Below are positions 1 through 7,563 of a stretch of DNA of 16,267 nucleotides, one piece after another. The notes beneath the pieces were generated by a model, which did no database searches, was not told the origin of the DNA, and was given only the letters and a program-made list of their open reading frames with translations. Source of the stretch: Veillonellaceae bacterium. GTDB lineage: Bacteria > Bacillota_C > Negativicutes > Veillonellales > Veillonellaceae. The stretch covers positions 1 through 16,267 of the forward strand of contig CADFKY010000018.1 of NCBI GenBank assembly GCA_902834965.1, written 5' to 3'. How positions within the stretch are numbered: the first letter of the stretch is position 1; each line of letters starts with the position of its first letter. The translations under genes and the position numbers were made by a program.

Positions 1-535
1 CGATGAGTTCAGCTACAACCTTATCTAACATTTGAACGCTAAGGAAAATACACATAGTTGCCTCATGAGCTGCTAACATGCGCAATTTTTCCTTTGGAGG
101 CATTGGTGTACGGCCTTCCATACGCGTAATAATTACTGTTTGAGATACATTTGGCAATGTATATTCTTGTTTCAAAGCTGCTGCTGTAGCAAGGAAAGAA
201 CTTACGCCAGGCACAACTTCATAAGAAATGCCCATGCCAGCCAATGCATCCATTTGTTCTTGAATAGCACCATAAATAGCAGGGTCACCTGTATGTAGGC
301 GAACTACGCTTTTACCAGCCTCAACAGAAGCTTTCATAACAGCTAACACCTCATCAAGGTTCATAGTAGCACTATTATGGATTTCACAGCCTGGTTTACA
401 AGCCTCTAAAATAGCAGGGTTTACCAAGGAGCCAGCGTAAATAACAACGTCTGCCTCTTGCACTAAACGATACCCTTTGCGAGTAATTAACTCAGGATCC
501 CCAGGGCCTGCGCCTACGATATGTACGTCAACCAT
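1..535 (-). CDS. cbiF: Cobalt-precorrin-4 C11-methyltransferase, 3' end beyond the window
   Basis: CbiF transfers a methyl group from S-adenosylmethionine to C-11 of the corrin ring in cytoplasmic, anaerobic cobalamin synthesis. Translating the minus strand from the ATG at 535-533 gives 178 residues. They start MVDVHIVGAGPGDPELITRK, the glycine-rich N-terminal signature of tetrapyrrole methylases. Further on is RLHTGDPAIYGAIQEQ, then the EVVPGVSS motif that lines the SAM site, and IITRMEGRTPMP, typical of the CbiF/CobM subfamily. The family is about 250 residues, so roughly the last 70 lie beyond the left edge. The start is fixed by AAGGAGA (547-541) five bases upstream, located inside the end of cbiT, whose stop codon is one base away. 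It is the last visible gene of the cbiD-E-T-F unit. CobM of the aerobic pathway is the alternative, but cbiD next door supports the anaerobic route. Confidence 0.95.
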   Translation of the reverse strand, partial: MVDVHIVGAGPGDPELITRKGYRLVQEADVVIYAGSLVNPAILEACKPGCEIHNSATMNLDEVLAVMKASVEAGKSVVRLHTGDPAIYGAIQEQMDALAGMGISYEVVPGVSSFLATAAALKQEYTLPNVSQTVIITRMEGRTPMPPKEKLRMLAAHEATMCIFLSVQMLDKVVAELI

Positions 536-536
536 A

Positions 537-1124
537 TTACTCTCCTTCTGCGATACGCGTTGCAGATACAATGAAAATTGGACTCAATGGGTCTAACAAA
601 TGATATGGGCCAGCCTTACGATAACGGCTAATAGACATTTGATAACCTTCATAGGTGAAAGGACGACCTTTCAACTCTTTAAGGATTGTATAGCCAGTTT
701 CCATTGTTACAGCTGTTACAACTAGACGTCCGCCAATTTTTAAAAGACGTTGCGCCTCGTCCATGATGCCGGTCATACCACCAGCGCTGCCGCCGATGAT
801 AACCGCATCAAGCTCAGGCAATTCTTCCATGCCTTCTGGAGCTTTGGACTTGATAACCGTCATATTATTTACATTGAATTTCTTCATGTTTTCATTGATA
901 AGGTCGATGCCTTTATCAAAGCGCTCAATCGCATATACATGCCCTTTAGGAGCTGCCAAGGCTGCTTCAATAGAAATAGAGCCCGTACCAGCACCTACGT
1001 CAAGGACGATGCTATCTTCCTCAATGCGTGCCTCGTTCATAACGGCTTTGCGAATCTCGCATTTCGTCATCGGCACGTCGCCGCGGATAAATTCCTCATC
1101 AGGAATTCCGAAAAAATGTCTCAT
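537..1124 (-). CDS. cbiT: Cobalt-precorrin-6B C15-methyltransferase (decarboxylating), CbiT
   Basis: CbiT methylates C-15 and removes the acetate carboxyl at C-12 of the corrin intermediate. The 195-residue product has the usual length for stand-alone CbiT. Residues 7-20 (IPDEEF through VPMTK) match the conserved N-terminal substrate-side segment, and residues 41-48 (LDVGAGTG) are motif I of a class I Rossmann methyltransferase. A conserved AIERF acidic ribose-binding stretch follows, and DAVIIGGSAG near 105-114 is the typical CbiT/CobL motif. The ATG overlaps the cbiE stop codon in an ATGA arrangement (1124-1121), which implies translational coupling. In many bacteria CbiE and CbiT are fused (CobL); here they are separate. 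Confidence 0.96.
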   Translation of the reverse strand: MRHFFGIPDEEFIRGDVPMTKCEIRKAVMNEARIEEDSIVLDVGAGTGSISIEAALAAPKGHVYAIERFDKGIDLINENMKKFNVNNMTVIKSKAPEGMEELPELDAVIIGGSAGGMTGIMDEAQRLLKIGGRLVVTAVTMETGYTILKELKGRPFTYEGYQMSISRYRKAGPYHLLDPLSPIFIVSATRIAEGE

Positions 1125-1747
1125 CCTAGTACCACCATTACAGAATGACCAAAGCCTTCAAGCTCAGTTAATACCTCTAACGTGGAGTCTACAATTTTTT
1201 CATCATCATAGCTCAAGCGCTCAAGGGCTGCTGCTCTCGTTTCTTTTGGCCAACCTGCATCTATTAAAATACGCGCAATATGCGCTGGATTATATTCAGG
1301 ATCCGTTAAGAATCCCATCTTTTTACCTGCTTCATATACGAGTTTCTCTGGTGCCGGTTGGCGACCGTGAAAGCTCATTAAATCCGCATCATGCCACACC
1401 TCATTGAGTCGAGCGAAGGCAAAGGTCATAGAACTAATGCCTGGCACAACCTCAATAGGATGAGCAGGGAATTTCTTTTTTAAATATGGCAACAAGCTAT
1501 AGTAGCCTGTATCACCACTTACCATAACGACAACATCATGATCGTTGAGCTCACGCTCAATTTGCTCAGCTAATAGGCTAAGCTTACCTGTTACAGGATA
1601 TGTTATTTGGCCAGGCTCTTGAAAGTCCTCTAAGGACCGTTCACTGCCCACCAATACTGTAGCATGTTTAATTAAATTAAGGCCTTTAGGTACCACATAA
1701 TCAGGATTACCTGGACCAATGCCTACGATATACAAGGTATGTGCCAT
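1121..1747 (-). CDS. cbiE: Cobalt-precorrin-7 C5-methyltransferase, CbiE
   Basis: CbiE is the SAM-dependent methylase acting at C-5 of the corrin ring and partner of CbiT. The 208-residue product carries YIVGIGPGNPDYVVPKG (residues 6-22), the tetrapyrrole methylase P-loop-like signature, VSGDTGYYS at 76-84 and EVVPGISSM near 99-106, which form the SAM pocket. A GGAGAG ribosome site lies eight bases before the ATG at 1747. The start lies inside cbiD, giving a 25-base overlap, and the end overlaps cbiT by four bases, so cbiD, cbiE and cbiT are certainly co-transcribed and probably translationally coupled. Confidence 0.95.
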   Translation of the reverse strand: MAHTLYIVGIGPGNPDYVVPKGLNLIKHATVLVGSERSLEDFQEPGQITYPVTGKLSLLAEQIERELNDHDVVVMVSGDTGYYSLLPYLKKKFPAHPIEVVPGISSMTFAFARLNEVWHDADLMSFHGRQPAPEKLVYEAGKKMGFLTDPEYNPAHIARILIDAGWPKETRAAALERLSYDDEKIVDSTLEVLTELEGFGHSVMVVLG

Positions 1748-2841
1748 TGTTCAAGCTCTCCTATCTCTTTAGCATGCTTATCCATTGCCAAAATCTCACC
1801 TTTTAAAGTGGTAATAATAATACCTACCTCTGCTTCGTTAGCAATATATCGCTCACTACGTAGAGAGGCACGATCTACAACGCGTTGGTATACACCATTC
1901 AGTCCTTCACGCTCTAAAATAGGGAACGTAGACTCTGTGGTTTGGCAATTAAACAACTCTTCACACACCGCTTGGGATGCCCCTTCTAAGGCAGCATAGG
2001 CCACGATACTTTCCATACGACCATCACTCATGCGATTGTGGGTATGGAAACTACCACTAGCTAGTTTTATTAGCTTGCCAATATGACCGATGATCAAGAT
2101 ACGTTTGAAGCCAATTTCAACAGCTTTTTCGAGCATAAAGCCAATAAAGTTACTAGTCTCTGCCATTTGGTTCTTATGAATACCGAGTACTTGCTCCGCA
2201 AGATCCTGACCAATACGGCCTGGCACGAGAACAGCCGTTTCACAGCCATTGGCTTTCATAACTTTCAACTGAGGCACCAACGAGTTTTTGAAACCTTCTT
2301 CACTCATGGGCTTAACGATACCAGTGGTTCCAATAATAGAAATACCACCTTCGATACCGAGTGTATGGTTTAAGGTTTTCTTAGCTAAAACCATGCCGTT
2401 TGGCACACTCACCGTTACCGTAACACCTTGACCATGAACACAATGCTCGTCGAAGACGATTTTCATCATTGCCCGAGGTCCTGGATTGATGGCTGGTTCT
2501 CCTGGCGGCATAGCAAGGCCCGGTTTTGTTACCGTCCCTACGCCAAAACCCGCTCGGAATCGTAGTTCACCAGTATCATCAAGGGTCACCGTTGTTTCCA
2601 CATCATTGCCATGCGTAACATCAGGATCATCGCCACCGTCTTTCATAACGGTTACCTTAGCCTCTATATCAGATAGTACCTCTACGGCTTTAATAGGCAC
2701 TTCAATGTACTGACCTTGAGGATTTTCAATGACCACTTGGTCCACGATGTTCTTATCTAAGAGGGCCAACAAACCAGCTTTCATACCTGCCGTAGCACAT
2801 GAACCTGTGGTATAGCCACCCTTCATGTCCTCTACTTTCAT
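1723..2841 (-). CDS. cbiD: Cobalt-precorrin-5B C1-methyltransferase, CbiD
   Basis: CbiD methylates C-1 of the corrin ring after C-11 methylation and deacylation, a step specific to the anaerobic pathway. The 372-residue product begins with the hallmark GYTTGSCATAGMKAG (residues 9-23). It also has GVGTVTKPGLAMPPGEPAIN and a GHIGKLIKLASGSFHTHN segment, both typical of the family, and is of full length. AGGAGG sits a few bases before the ATG at 2841 and supports this start over the internal Met6. It is the first gene of the cbi unit. Its 71-base leader is too short for a cobalamin riboswitch and instead holds an 11-base inverted repeat. Confidence 0.96.
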   Translation of the reverse strand: MKVEDMKGGYTTGSCATAGMKAGLLALLDKNIVDQVVIENPQGQYIEVPIKAVEVLSDIEAKVTVMKDGGDDPDVTHGNDVETTVTLDDTGELRFRAGFGVGTVTKPGLAMPPGEPAINPGPRAMMKIVFDEHCVHGQGVTVTVSVPNGMVLAKKTLNHTLGIEGGISIIGTTGIVKPMSEEGFKNSLVPQLKVMKANGCETAVLVPGRIGQDLAEQVLGIHKNQMAETSNFIGFMLEKAVEIGFKRILIIGHIGKLIKLASGSFHTHNRMSDGRMESIVAYAALEGASQAVCEELFNCQTTESTFPILEREGLNGVYQRVVDRASLRSERYIANEAEVGIIITTLKGEILAMDKHAKEIGELEQWHIPCIS

Positions 2842-2856
2842 AAGGCCTCCTACACC

Positions 2857-2896
2857 GATAGGGTTAGCAACTCATACGAATTAAACTAACCCTATC
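2857..2896. other. 11-bp inverted repeat between yajQ and cbiD
   Basis: Bases 2857-2867 (GATAGGGTTAG) are an exact reverse complement of 2886-2896, separated by an 18-base loop. It lies after the yajQ stop and 15 bases before the cbiD start codon. Neither strand has a good U-run after the stem, so it is a poor intrinsic terminator. It may be a processing or attenuation hairpin in a yajQ-cbiD read-through transcript, or an operator. Confidence 0.5.
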
Positions 2897-2912
2897 TTAT
2901 GGACATATGTTA

Positions 2913-3407
2913 TTAAGAACGGAAGTTAACGAATTGCAATTCTACAGGGATATCCAATTGTTTTAACATTTGGATTACTGCTTGCAAATCATCTTTGTCC
3001 TTACCAGATACGCGCACTTGATCCTCTTGGATAGATGCTTGTACCTTAATTTTCATGTTTTTAATTGCTTTTACTACTTCTTTAGCATTTTCTTTAGTAA
3101 TGCCTTTTTTAATAGTAATGATTTGGCGAACTGTTGCACCTGCTGCTGGTTCAACTTTGCCGTAGTCAAGATTTTTAATCGCTACGTTACGTTTAACCAT
3201 CTTGCCTTTTAAAACATCGATAATGGCATTCAATTTATATTCATCATCACCGATGATTTTGATAGTGTCGCCTTCAAGACTAATTTCTGCTTTAGAACCA
3301 CGGAAATCATAACGGGTACCAATCTCTTTTTTTGCTTGGTTTACCGCATTATCTACTTCCTGCATATCCACTTCGGACACAACGTCAAAGGAACAATCTT
3401 TAGCCAT
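2913..3407 (-). CDS. yajQ: YajQ family nucleotide-binding protein
   Basis: This is a small cytoplasmic protein of the YajQ/UPF0234 family, made of two ferredoxin-like domains. Family members bind nucleotides or RNA, and some bind cyclic di-GMP; the physiological role here is not known. The 164-residue product shows the family start [14 protein letters not shown], then [19 protein letters not shown] (the most conserved block), [14 protein letters not shown], and the C-terminal [17 protein letters not shown] with the ending [10 protein letters not shown]. The start at 3407 is set by AGGAGG (3419-3414) six bases upstream and by the family N terminus. A longer in-frame extension would begin at a TTG without a ribosome site. 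It lies upstream of cbiD in the same orientation, separated by 71 bases. Confidence 0.96.
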   Translation of the reverse strand: MAKDCSFDVVSEVDMQEVDNAVNQAKKEIGTRYDFRGSKAEISLEGDTIKIIGDDEYKLNAIIDVLKGKMVKRNVAIKNLDYGKVEPAAGATVRQIITIKKGITKENAKEVVKAIKNMKIKVQASIQEDQVRVSGKDKDDLQAVIQMLKQLDIPVELQFVNFRS

Positions 3408-3425
3408 TTTATACCTCCTACACCT

Positions 3426-3447
3426 GAACCCGTTGGGCATGGGGCTC
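3426..3447 (-). other. Small stem-loop in the yajQ leader
   Basis: In the minus-strand RNA, GAGCCC (3447-3442) can pair with GGGUUC (3431-3426), including one G-U pair, around a 10-base loop. The stem ends six bases upstream of the AGGAGG ribosome site. It could influence translation but is short and may be chance. Confidence 0.2.
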
Positions 3448-3521
3448 ATAGCATTACTTTCATCATCCTCATATTCCAAGTGAAAGTGTAAATGTACACC
3501 AAATCGGAATATATCTCTATA

Positions 3522-3527
3522 ATTATA
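3522..3527 (-). promoter_or_regulatory. Possible -10 box for yajQ
   Basis: TATAAT reads on the minus strand at 3527-3522 about 115 bases before the yajQ start. No convincing -35 is found at 17 bases. The rest of 3528-3635 is AT-rich and holds no gene or RNA that I can recognise. Confidence 0.35.
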
Positions 3528-3635
3528 CCTTATAACACGCTTCTTTTCTAGGTAAATCGATTTTTTTAATTATAACTATTATTAATCATAGAAGGATTAT
3601 TCAGACTATAAAGAAAAGTAAGTATTAGCTATTTC

Positions 3636-3689
3636 AAAAAACAAAATATCCGGTACCCAACAGATACAATCTATCGATACCGGATATTT
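3636..3689 (-). terminator. Intrinsic terminator of the exported-protein gene at 3722
   Basis: On the minus strand an exact 12-base stem (3689-3678 with 3655-3644) encloses a 22-base loop that may itself pair further. A T-rich run follows (3641-3636 all T). It begins 32 bases after the stop codon of the gene ending at 3722, which it most likely terminates. Confidence 0.75.
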
Positions 3690-3721
3690 AATCACTATAA
3701 TATTTTCATATGAATCTTAAT

Positions 3722-4438
3722 CTATCTTGTTGGCAACACAATATTTTGTCCAGATGGTTTACTTGGGTTCATAGCATTTGGAAGATCTTCTACTGTTGTA
3801 TTTAAATCTGTATCAGCAGCTACCACAGCAACAAACTTTTGGCCTGGTTCATAGTAAATGTTTGTCCCCTTCATAAATAAGCCACCAACTAGGCTAACAG
3901 CAGCAGCCACAGCTACAGCACCATTATCAGAATGACCTTTACCTTTTACTTGGGCATCGAGAGGAACTGTAACTCCATTAACAGTTTTAATTTCATTTAT
4001 GCTAAATTCTAATCTACCTTTGCGGCCAAACATACCGTTTTTTCTAGACTTTGTAATTGTTCCCAGTACTTCTTGATTTGCTGGAATTACTACAACATTA
4101 TTTATAAGAAGATTTTCTAATGTTTTTAATCTAAAAGTATTCCCCTCTTTACTTCGTTTGGAACTAATTGGAGTAATTAATTCTAATTCAATCTTTGTAT
4201 CCTTAGGAATATAAGCATGACCATTAATAATAGAACTTGTGCGTACAGTTGAAGATGAATCTTCATTTTTTAACAGTTGAATACGATTAACACCTGATGG
4301 CATCTCTGTTTTTACAACAGAGTTCTCCCCTGCAGCTTGTCCTGTAGTATTTTCTCCATGCGCAACTGTCGGCATTAAGCAACCCAAACCAATACAACCA
4401 ACAACCAATAATTTTAAAAGTGCTTTAGAAGATTTCAT
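3722..4438 (-). CDS. Exported protein of unknown function, beta-rich C-terminal domain
   Basis: I do not recognise a named family. The ATG at 4438 is preferred: a GGGGG purine run sits five bases upstream, whereas the longer frame begins at a TTG without a ribosome site. The 238-residue product starts with a Sec signal (MKSSKALLKLLVVGCIGLGC, then PTVAHG), probably cut near residue 29. A VVGC sequence could be a lipobox but lies very early. A low-complexity linker precedes a domain from about residue 70 to 200. It has alternating short beta segments (IPKDTKIELELITPISSK, VVIPANQEVLGTITKS, RKGRLEFSINEIKTVNG), resembling the compact beta domain of TrbI/VirB10-like and envelope-stress proteins with its pattern of 'made safe for use as pore or scaffold'. 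A glycine/alanine patch (AVAVAAAVSLVGGLFMKG) follows, then a Pro-Gly-Gln-Lys-Phe beta strand. It is likely periplasmic or outer-envelope associated. It has its own promoter and terminator. Confidence 0.75.
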   Translation of the reverse strand: MKSSKALLKLLVVGCIGLGCLMPTVAHGENTTGQAAGENSVVKTEMPSGVNRIQLLKNEDSSSTVRTSSIINGHAYIPKDTKIELELITPISSKRSKEGNTFRLKTLENLLINNVVVIPANQEVLGTITKSRKNGMFGRKGRLEFSINEIKTVNGVTVPLDAQVKGKGHSDNGAVAVAAAVSLVGGLFMKGTNIYYEPGQKFVAVVAADTDLNTTVEDLPNAMNPSKPSGQNIVLPTR

Positions 4439-4476
4439 ATGTACCCCCAAAAACAAATAAAAACATATAACTATAC

Positions 4477-4505
4477 ATTATAGGCTCAGTATACCATATC
4501 ATGAA
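4477..4505 (-). promoter_or_regulatory. Promoter candidate for the gene at 3722-4438
   Basis: On the minus strand a TATAAT (4482-4477) lies 17 bases after a weak TTCATG (4505-4500). The predicted RNA would start about 32 bases upstream of the ATG. A second TGgTATACT extended -10 overlaps at 4497-4489. The remaining bases up to 4602 show no hairpin that would terminate the upstream WG-repeat gene. Confidence 0.45.
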
Positions 4506-4602
4506 TTTTTAATGAACCAATTATTTTAGTTATAATATTTGTTATGAGTTCGTAGCAAATAGCGCAAAAGATTAAACATAGAAAATTTTGACCAAATACG
4601 AT

Positions 4603-6207
4603 TTATAGCACATTAACTGCATCATACATTGGTTGAACAACCCATTCACCGTTGGAGTTCATTACACCCCATTTTCCATTAGACTTCACTGCGCCATAAC
4701 CATGTCTAAATGGTACAGTTTTACTAATCAACTTATTCTTATCATGGAATAAAACTTTACCACTCTCATCAATTAATTGATAATCGTTAGAACCTTTATG
4801 AACCCAAGCATAGGCCCCACCAAATACATCTATTGTCATATCCTTAGTTGTTGTAAATACAATATTACCGGATTGCATATCAATTAAGTATTTACTTTCA
4901 CCTTTTGTAGCCACCATCCGAGTAGCACTTACAAAATTAATTGAATCATATACAAATGGATTAACTTGTTTTCCTGTTTCTAAATTAAAAATACCAGCTT
5001 TTCCATTATCTTTATTGATGAGTACTAACAAAGCATTAATAGTATCCATTTCCCCTGCATCATAATTACCAGGTTGAATAATATACTCACCATTACGATT
5101 CATAAATCCTAATTTACCTTGATTTTTAATAAGTGTACCATAAGCTGTCATTGGCCATACGGCATCATTCTTGCTATCAATGATGATATTGCCACTGCGG
5201 TCCAAATAACCACGTTTTACACCATCATAAACTGGGTTCCAAGCATCACCATAATAAATCCCACCTTGACTGCTTAAACCTATGCCTACAGCCATGCTTA
5301 AAAATCCACCTAAATTAAACTTACTAATATGACGTCGATATTCGGCCAATCCATTCTTAAATTCATCAATATCGTCTGTAGGAGATTCAAAAATTGGATT
5401 GCCGCTACCATCAATAGCTATAGTTTTACCTTTAGCGCTTTTTACAAAGGCACGATCTTCACTAAATTTTGTATACACTTCCTTAAATTGTGGCTCAATC
5501 ACCGTTTTGTTAGAAGCATCTACAAAACCCCATTTATTTTTTACAGAAACGGCTGTATAAGAATCACTTGGATAAGAAATAGAATTTATTTTAACATCGC
5601 CATTGGATAAATTTTTTACCATTTCGCGACGTGCCAAAATATCTTTATCATGCTCACCATAAGTGTCAACACCACTAGAAATCACAGAACCATCAATGTT
5701 AATATGTTCTAATGTTTTTTTAGTATATGCAAAATATGTACCATCAGCAGATAATGATGGATCAATATCTAAATACTGTGGTTCAAGCAAAACTTTACCG
5801 TCTGTACCGACTACGCCCCATTTCCCTTTTTGTTTTACTGTTGCCAATTGACCCAACTTAATAAAGTTATCATTGTCAATTACTGCTTGTATCGATTTAA
5901 GAGCCGCTGGAGGCTGATGCTGAGCAGAAAGAATTGGCACAACAACATAATCCGCCATGCGTCCAGCACCAACCGATACGGATACACCGCTAGATTTAGC
6001 TTTAGATTTTTCCATAGTTGAAACTGAAGTAGAGGATGTTGCTGTTGTATGTTTCTCACTAGTTACACGCGTACTTGTAGATGTCGGTGTATCTTGATTT
6101 GTCACAGTTTTACTGCTAGTAGATGTTGTTGTAGTTGCTGCGAAAGCACTTGTAGACATAGCCGCCAACACACAAGCGACTAATAAGGATTTCTTATTCA
6201 GTTTCAT
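4603..6207 (-). CDS. Exported WG-repeat protein
   Basis: The 534-residue product has a clear Sec signal peptide (MKLNKKSLLVACVLAAMSTS, then AFA before the cut near 23). A Ser/Thr-rich linker follows (24-80), then about seven degenerate WG-type beta repeats of the form GKWG-V--DGK---EPQY. They can be seen near residues 127-150 (KGKWGVVGTDGKVLLEPQY), 223-245 (NKWGFVDASNKTVIEPQF), 331-350, 363-383, 401-422, 472-492 and 510-530 (GKWGVMNSNGEWVVQPMYDA). WG repeats form propeller-like or solenoid surfaces used for binding; the ligand is unknown. A hydrophobic glycine-rich insertion at about 297-319 (LGGFLSMAVGIGLSSQGG) interrupts the array and is odd for a soluble repeat protein. The ribosome site AGGAGAGG fixes the start. 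No membrane anchor or surface-layer domain is visible. Confidence 0.9.
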   Translation of the reverse strand: MKLNKKSLLVACVLAAMSTSAFAATTTTSTSSKTVTNQDTPTSTSTRVTSEKHTTATSSTSVSTMEKSKAKSSGVSVSVGAGRMADYVVVPILSAQHQPPAALKSIQAVIDNDNFIKLGQLATVKQKGKWGVVGTDGKVLLEPQYLDIDPSLSADGTYFAYTKKTLEHINIDGSVISSGVDTYGEHDKDILARREMVKNLSNGDVKINSISYPSDSYTAVSVKNKWGFVDASNKTVIEPQFKEVYTKFSEDRAFVKSAKGKTIAIDGSGNPIFESPTDDIDEFKNGLAEYRRHISKFNLGGFLSMAVGIGLSSQGGIYYGDAWNPVYDGVKRGYLDRSGNIIIDSKNDAVWPMTAYGTLIKNQGKLGFMNRNGEYIIQPGNYDAGEMDTINALLVLINKDNGKAGIFNLETGKQVNPFVYDSINFVSATRMVATKGESKYLIDMQSGNIVFTTTKDMTIDVFGGAYAWVHKGSNDYQLIDESGKVLFHDKNKLISKTVPFRHGYGAVKSNGKWGVMNSNGEWVVQPMYDAVNVL

Positions 6208-6244
6208 AAACCTCTCCTTTTACAAAGCAAACCATATACTCATC

Positions 6245-6275
6245 AATATATGATTTTAAGAAATTGAACTGCCAA
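6245..6275 (-). promoter_or_regulatory. Weak promoter candidate for the WG-repeat gene
   Basis: TTGGCA (6275-6270) and TATATT (6250-6245) on the minus strand are 19 bases apart, slightly longer than optimal. A CATATA two bases earlier would give 17. The 6208-6396 region is very AT-rich and separates this gene from the divergent pseudouridine synthase. Confidence 0.35.
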
Positions 6276-6396
6276 AGCATTCAAATAAATAAAACACCAA
6301 TACATAAAAAATATATAAAAAACATTAATAAAAATTATACTATATGCACTCTATAAAGACAACGAATTATGAAAAATTCTTCATCCATTATTTATT

Positions 6397-6405
6397 TGAT
6401 ATAAT
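6397..6405 (+). promoter_or_regulatory. Extended -10 promoter just before the pseudouridine synthase ATG
   Basis: TGaTATAAT at 6397-6405 is a perfect extended -10. The -35 position 17 bases upstream (6377-6382, TTCTTC) is poor. Transcription would start about at 6412-6413, the A of the ATG, so the mRNA would be leaderless or nearly so. Confidence 0.5.
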
Positions 6406-6412
6406 ACTATGT

Positions 6413-7312
6413 ATGAAAACAGCAACTATTATCGACTTGATTGTAGATTCCAACGTACATACCCAATCTATGAATCATATTATAAAACAACAGCATATTT
6501 CCCAACGTATGCGACGGCGTTTGCGAAATGACGGCATTATAACAGTCAATGGATATACAGCAACGTGGAATACCCTCGTACATGGAGGTGACCATCTCGT
6601 TATGAAATTAACCCCTGAACAAGAGTTTAGTTTAAGCCCTATGGACCTCGATATCGTATACGAAGATGAATATATTTTAGTCATCAATAAAGAGGCAGGT
6701 ATTCTGATGCATCCCACCTCAACGGTACGAGATCATACCTTAGCAAACGGCGTTCTACATTACTACCAAGAGACAAATCAGCATTATGATTTCCATCCTG
6801 TCCATCGATTAGATAAAGACACCTCTGGAATTGTTATCATCGCCAAAACCTCTATAGTCCAACATGCTTTCGATAAAAAGCGTACTCATTTCCATAAAAA
6901 CTACGACGCTATAGTAGAAGGTCAATTACCTACTAATCACATAAGCGTACAGTGGACTATAGGACGTAAACCAGGTAGTATTATCGAGCGTTGCTGCACG
7001 AATGAAGGTAAACCTGCTCATACAGATATAACTGTCATTGAGAGTAATACCATTGTAAAGAATAAGATGGAGCAATGCTTTACCCATGTGCAATGTTTAT
7101 TACATACGGGGCGCACTCATCAAATTCGGGTCCATCTATCTCAACTAGGATACCCCCTTGCTGGCGATGATCTGTACGGTGGCCACTTAGAATATATTCA
7201 GCGTCAAGCACTCCATGCGTCACGGGTTAGCTTTTACCATCCTATAACGGATGAGTGGCTAGAATTACAGGCATCAATACCATCAGATATGGAGGCATTG
7301 CTCACCAACTAA
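6413..7312 (+). CDS. RluA-family 23S rRNA pseudouridine synthase
   Basis: This enzyme isomerises uridine to pseudouridine in ribosomal RNA in the cytoplasm. From the ATG at 6413 the product is 299 residues. An N-terminal S4-like segment (about 15-70, with the basic QRMRRRLRNDG stretch and VNG) precedes the catalytic domain. That domain holds the hallmark HRLDKDTSG at 131-139, whose Asp (134) is the catalytic nucleophile, ILVINKEAGILMHP before it, and the HTGRTHQIRVHLSQLGYPLA signature with the DDLYGG motif near the C terminus. The target uridines (RluD-, RluC- or RluA-like) cannot be assigned from sequence alone. Another in-frame ATG lies 69 bases upstream, but it precedes the promoter and adds a non-conserved extension. 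Neither start has a ribosome site. Confidence 0.93.
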   Translation: MKTATIIDLIVDSNVHTQSMNHIIKQQHISQRMRRRLRNDGIITVNGYTATWNTLVHGGDHLVMKLTPEQEFSLSPMDLDIVYEDEYILVINKEAGILMHPTSTVRDHTLANGVLHYYQETNQHYDFHPVHRLDKDTSGIVIIAKTSIVQHAFDKKRTHFHKNYDAIVEGQLPTNHISVQWTIGRKPGSIIERCCTNEGKPAHTDITVIESNTIVKNKMEQCFTHVQCLLHTGRTHQIRVHLSQLGYPLAGDDLYGGHLEYIQRQALHASRVSFYHPITDEWLELQASIPSDMEALLTN

Positions 7313-7363
7313 ACTAAGATATTACTACTAAGTTAATACTAATCCATTGAAATTAACCCACAT

Positions 7364-7417
7364 GGGCCATAAAATTAGACGAAATTTATGCATAAGTTAT
7401 ACAAAAAATATTGGCCC
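7364..7417 (+). other. Weak inverted repeat downstream of the pseudouridine synthase
   Basis: GGGCCA at 7364-7369 pairs with TGGCCC at 7412-7417, and a short TTTA follows. The stem is only six bases with a 42-base loop, so it is at best a weak terminator. Nothing better is present between the two genes. Confidence 0.2.
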
Positions 7418-7430
7418 TTTATAGTGTTTC

Positions 7431-7459
7431 TTGATATACTTAACTTGAATTGATATATG
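7431..7459 (+). promoter_or_regulatory. Promoter of fba
   Basis: TTGATA (7431-7436) is followed after 17 bases by an extended -10 TGaTATATG (7451-7459). This predicts a start near 7466 and a leader of about 98 bases. The leader contains a 5-bp hairpin (GCTAG 7496-7500 with CTAGC 7506-7510). The TTGATATACT itself could be read as an alternative extended -10. Confidence 0.5.
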
Positions 7460-7563
7460 ATTGCAATACACTAGTATTTCATCTAGCTCATATGCGCTAG
7501 AAAGACTAGCAGTCACAGTATTAATAACATGATATGACAGGCCCTATGGCCAAGGAGGACAAC

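Noticed and set aside
763..1407. Open frame on the plus strand across cbiT and cbiE
   Set aside because: It lies opposite two certain genes, has no ribosome site, and the translation has no family-like features.
3408..3479. In-frame 24-residue N-terminal extension of yajQ
   Set aside because: It begins at a TTG with no ribosome site, is not like the family N terminus, and the AGGAGG site fits the ATG at 3407.
2842..3721. Cobalamin riboswitch before the cbi genes
   Set aside because: The gap before cbiD is only 71 bases and I find no B12-box-like sequence; the region before yajQ shows none either.
4390..4438. Lipoprotein signal (VVGC) in the exported protein at 3722
   Set aside because: The cysteine comes at about residue 15 within the hydrophobic core, and a signal peptidase I-type end (AHG) follows; not reliable enough to call a lipoprotein.
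7534..7563. Upstream in-frame start for fba (10 extra residues)
   Set aside because: No ribosome site precedes it, and the extension is made largely of the ribosome-site sequence of the true start at 7564.
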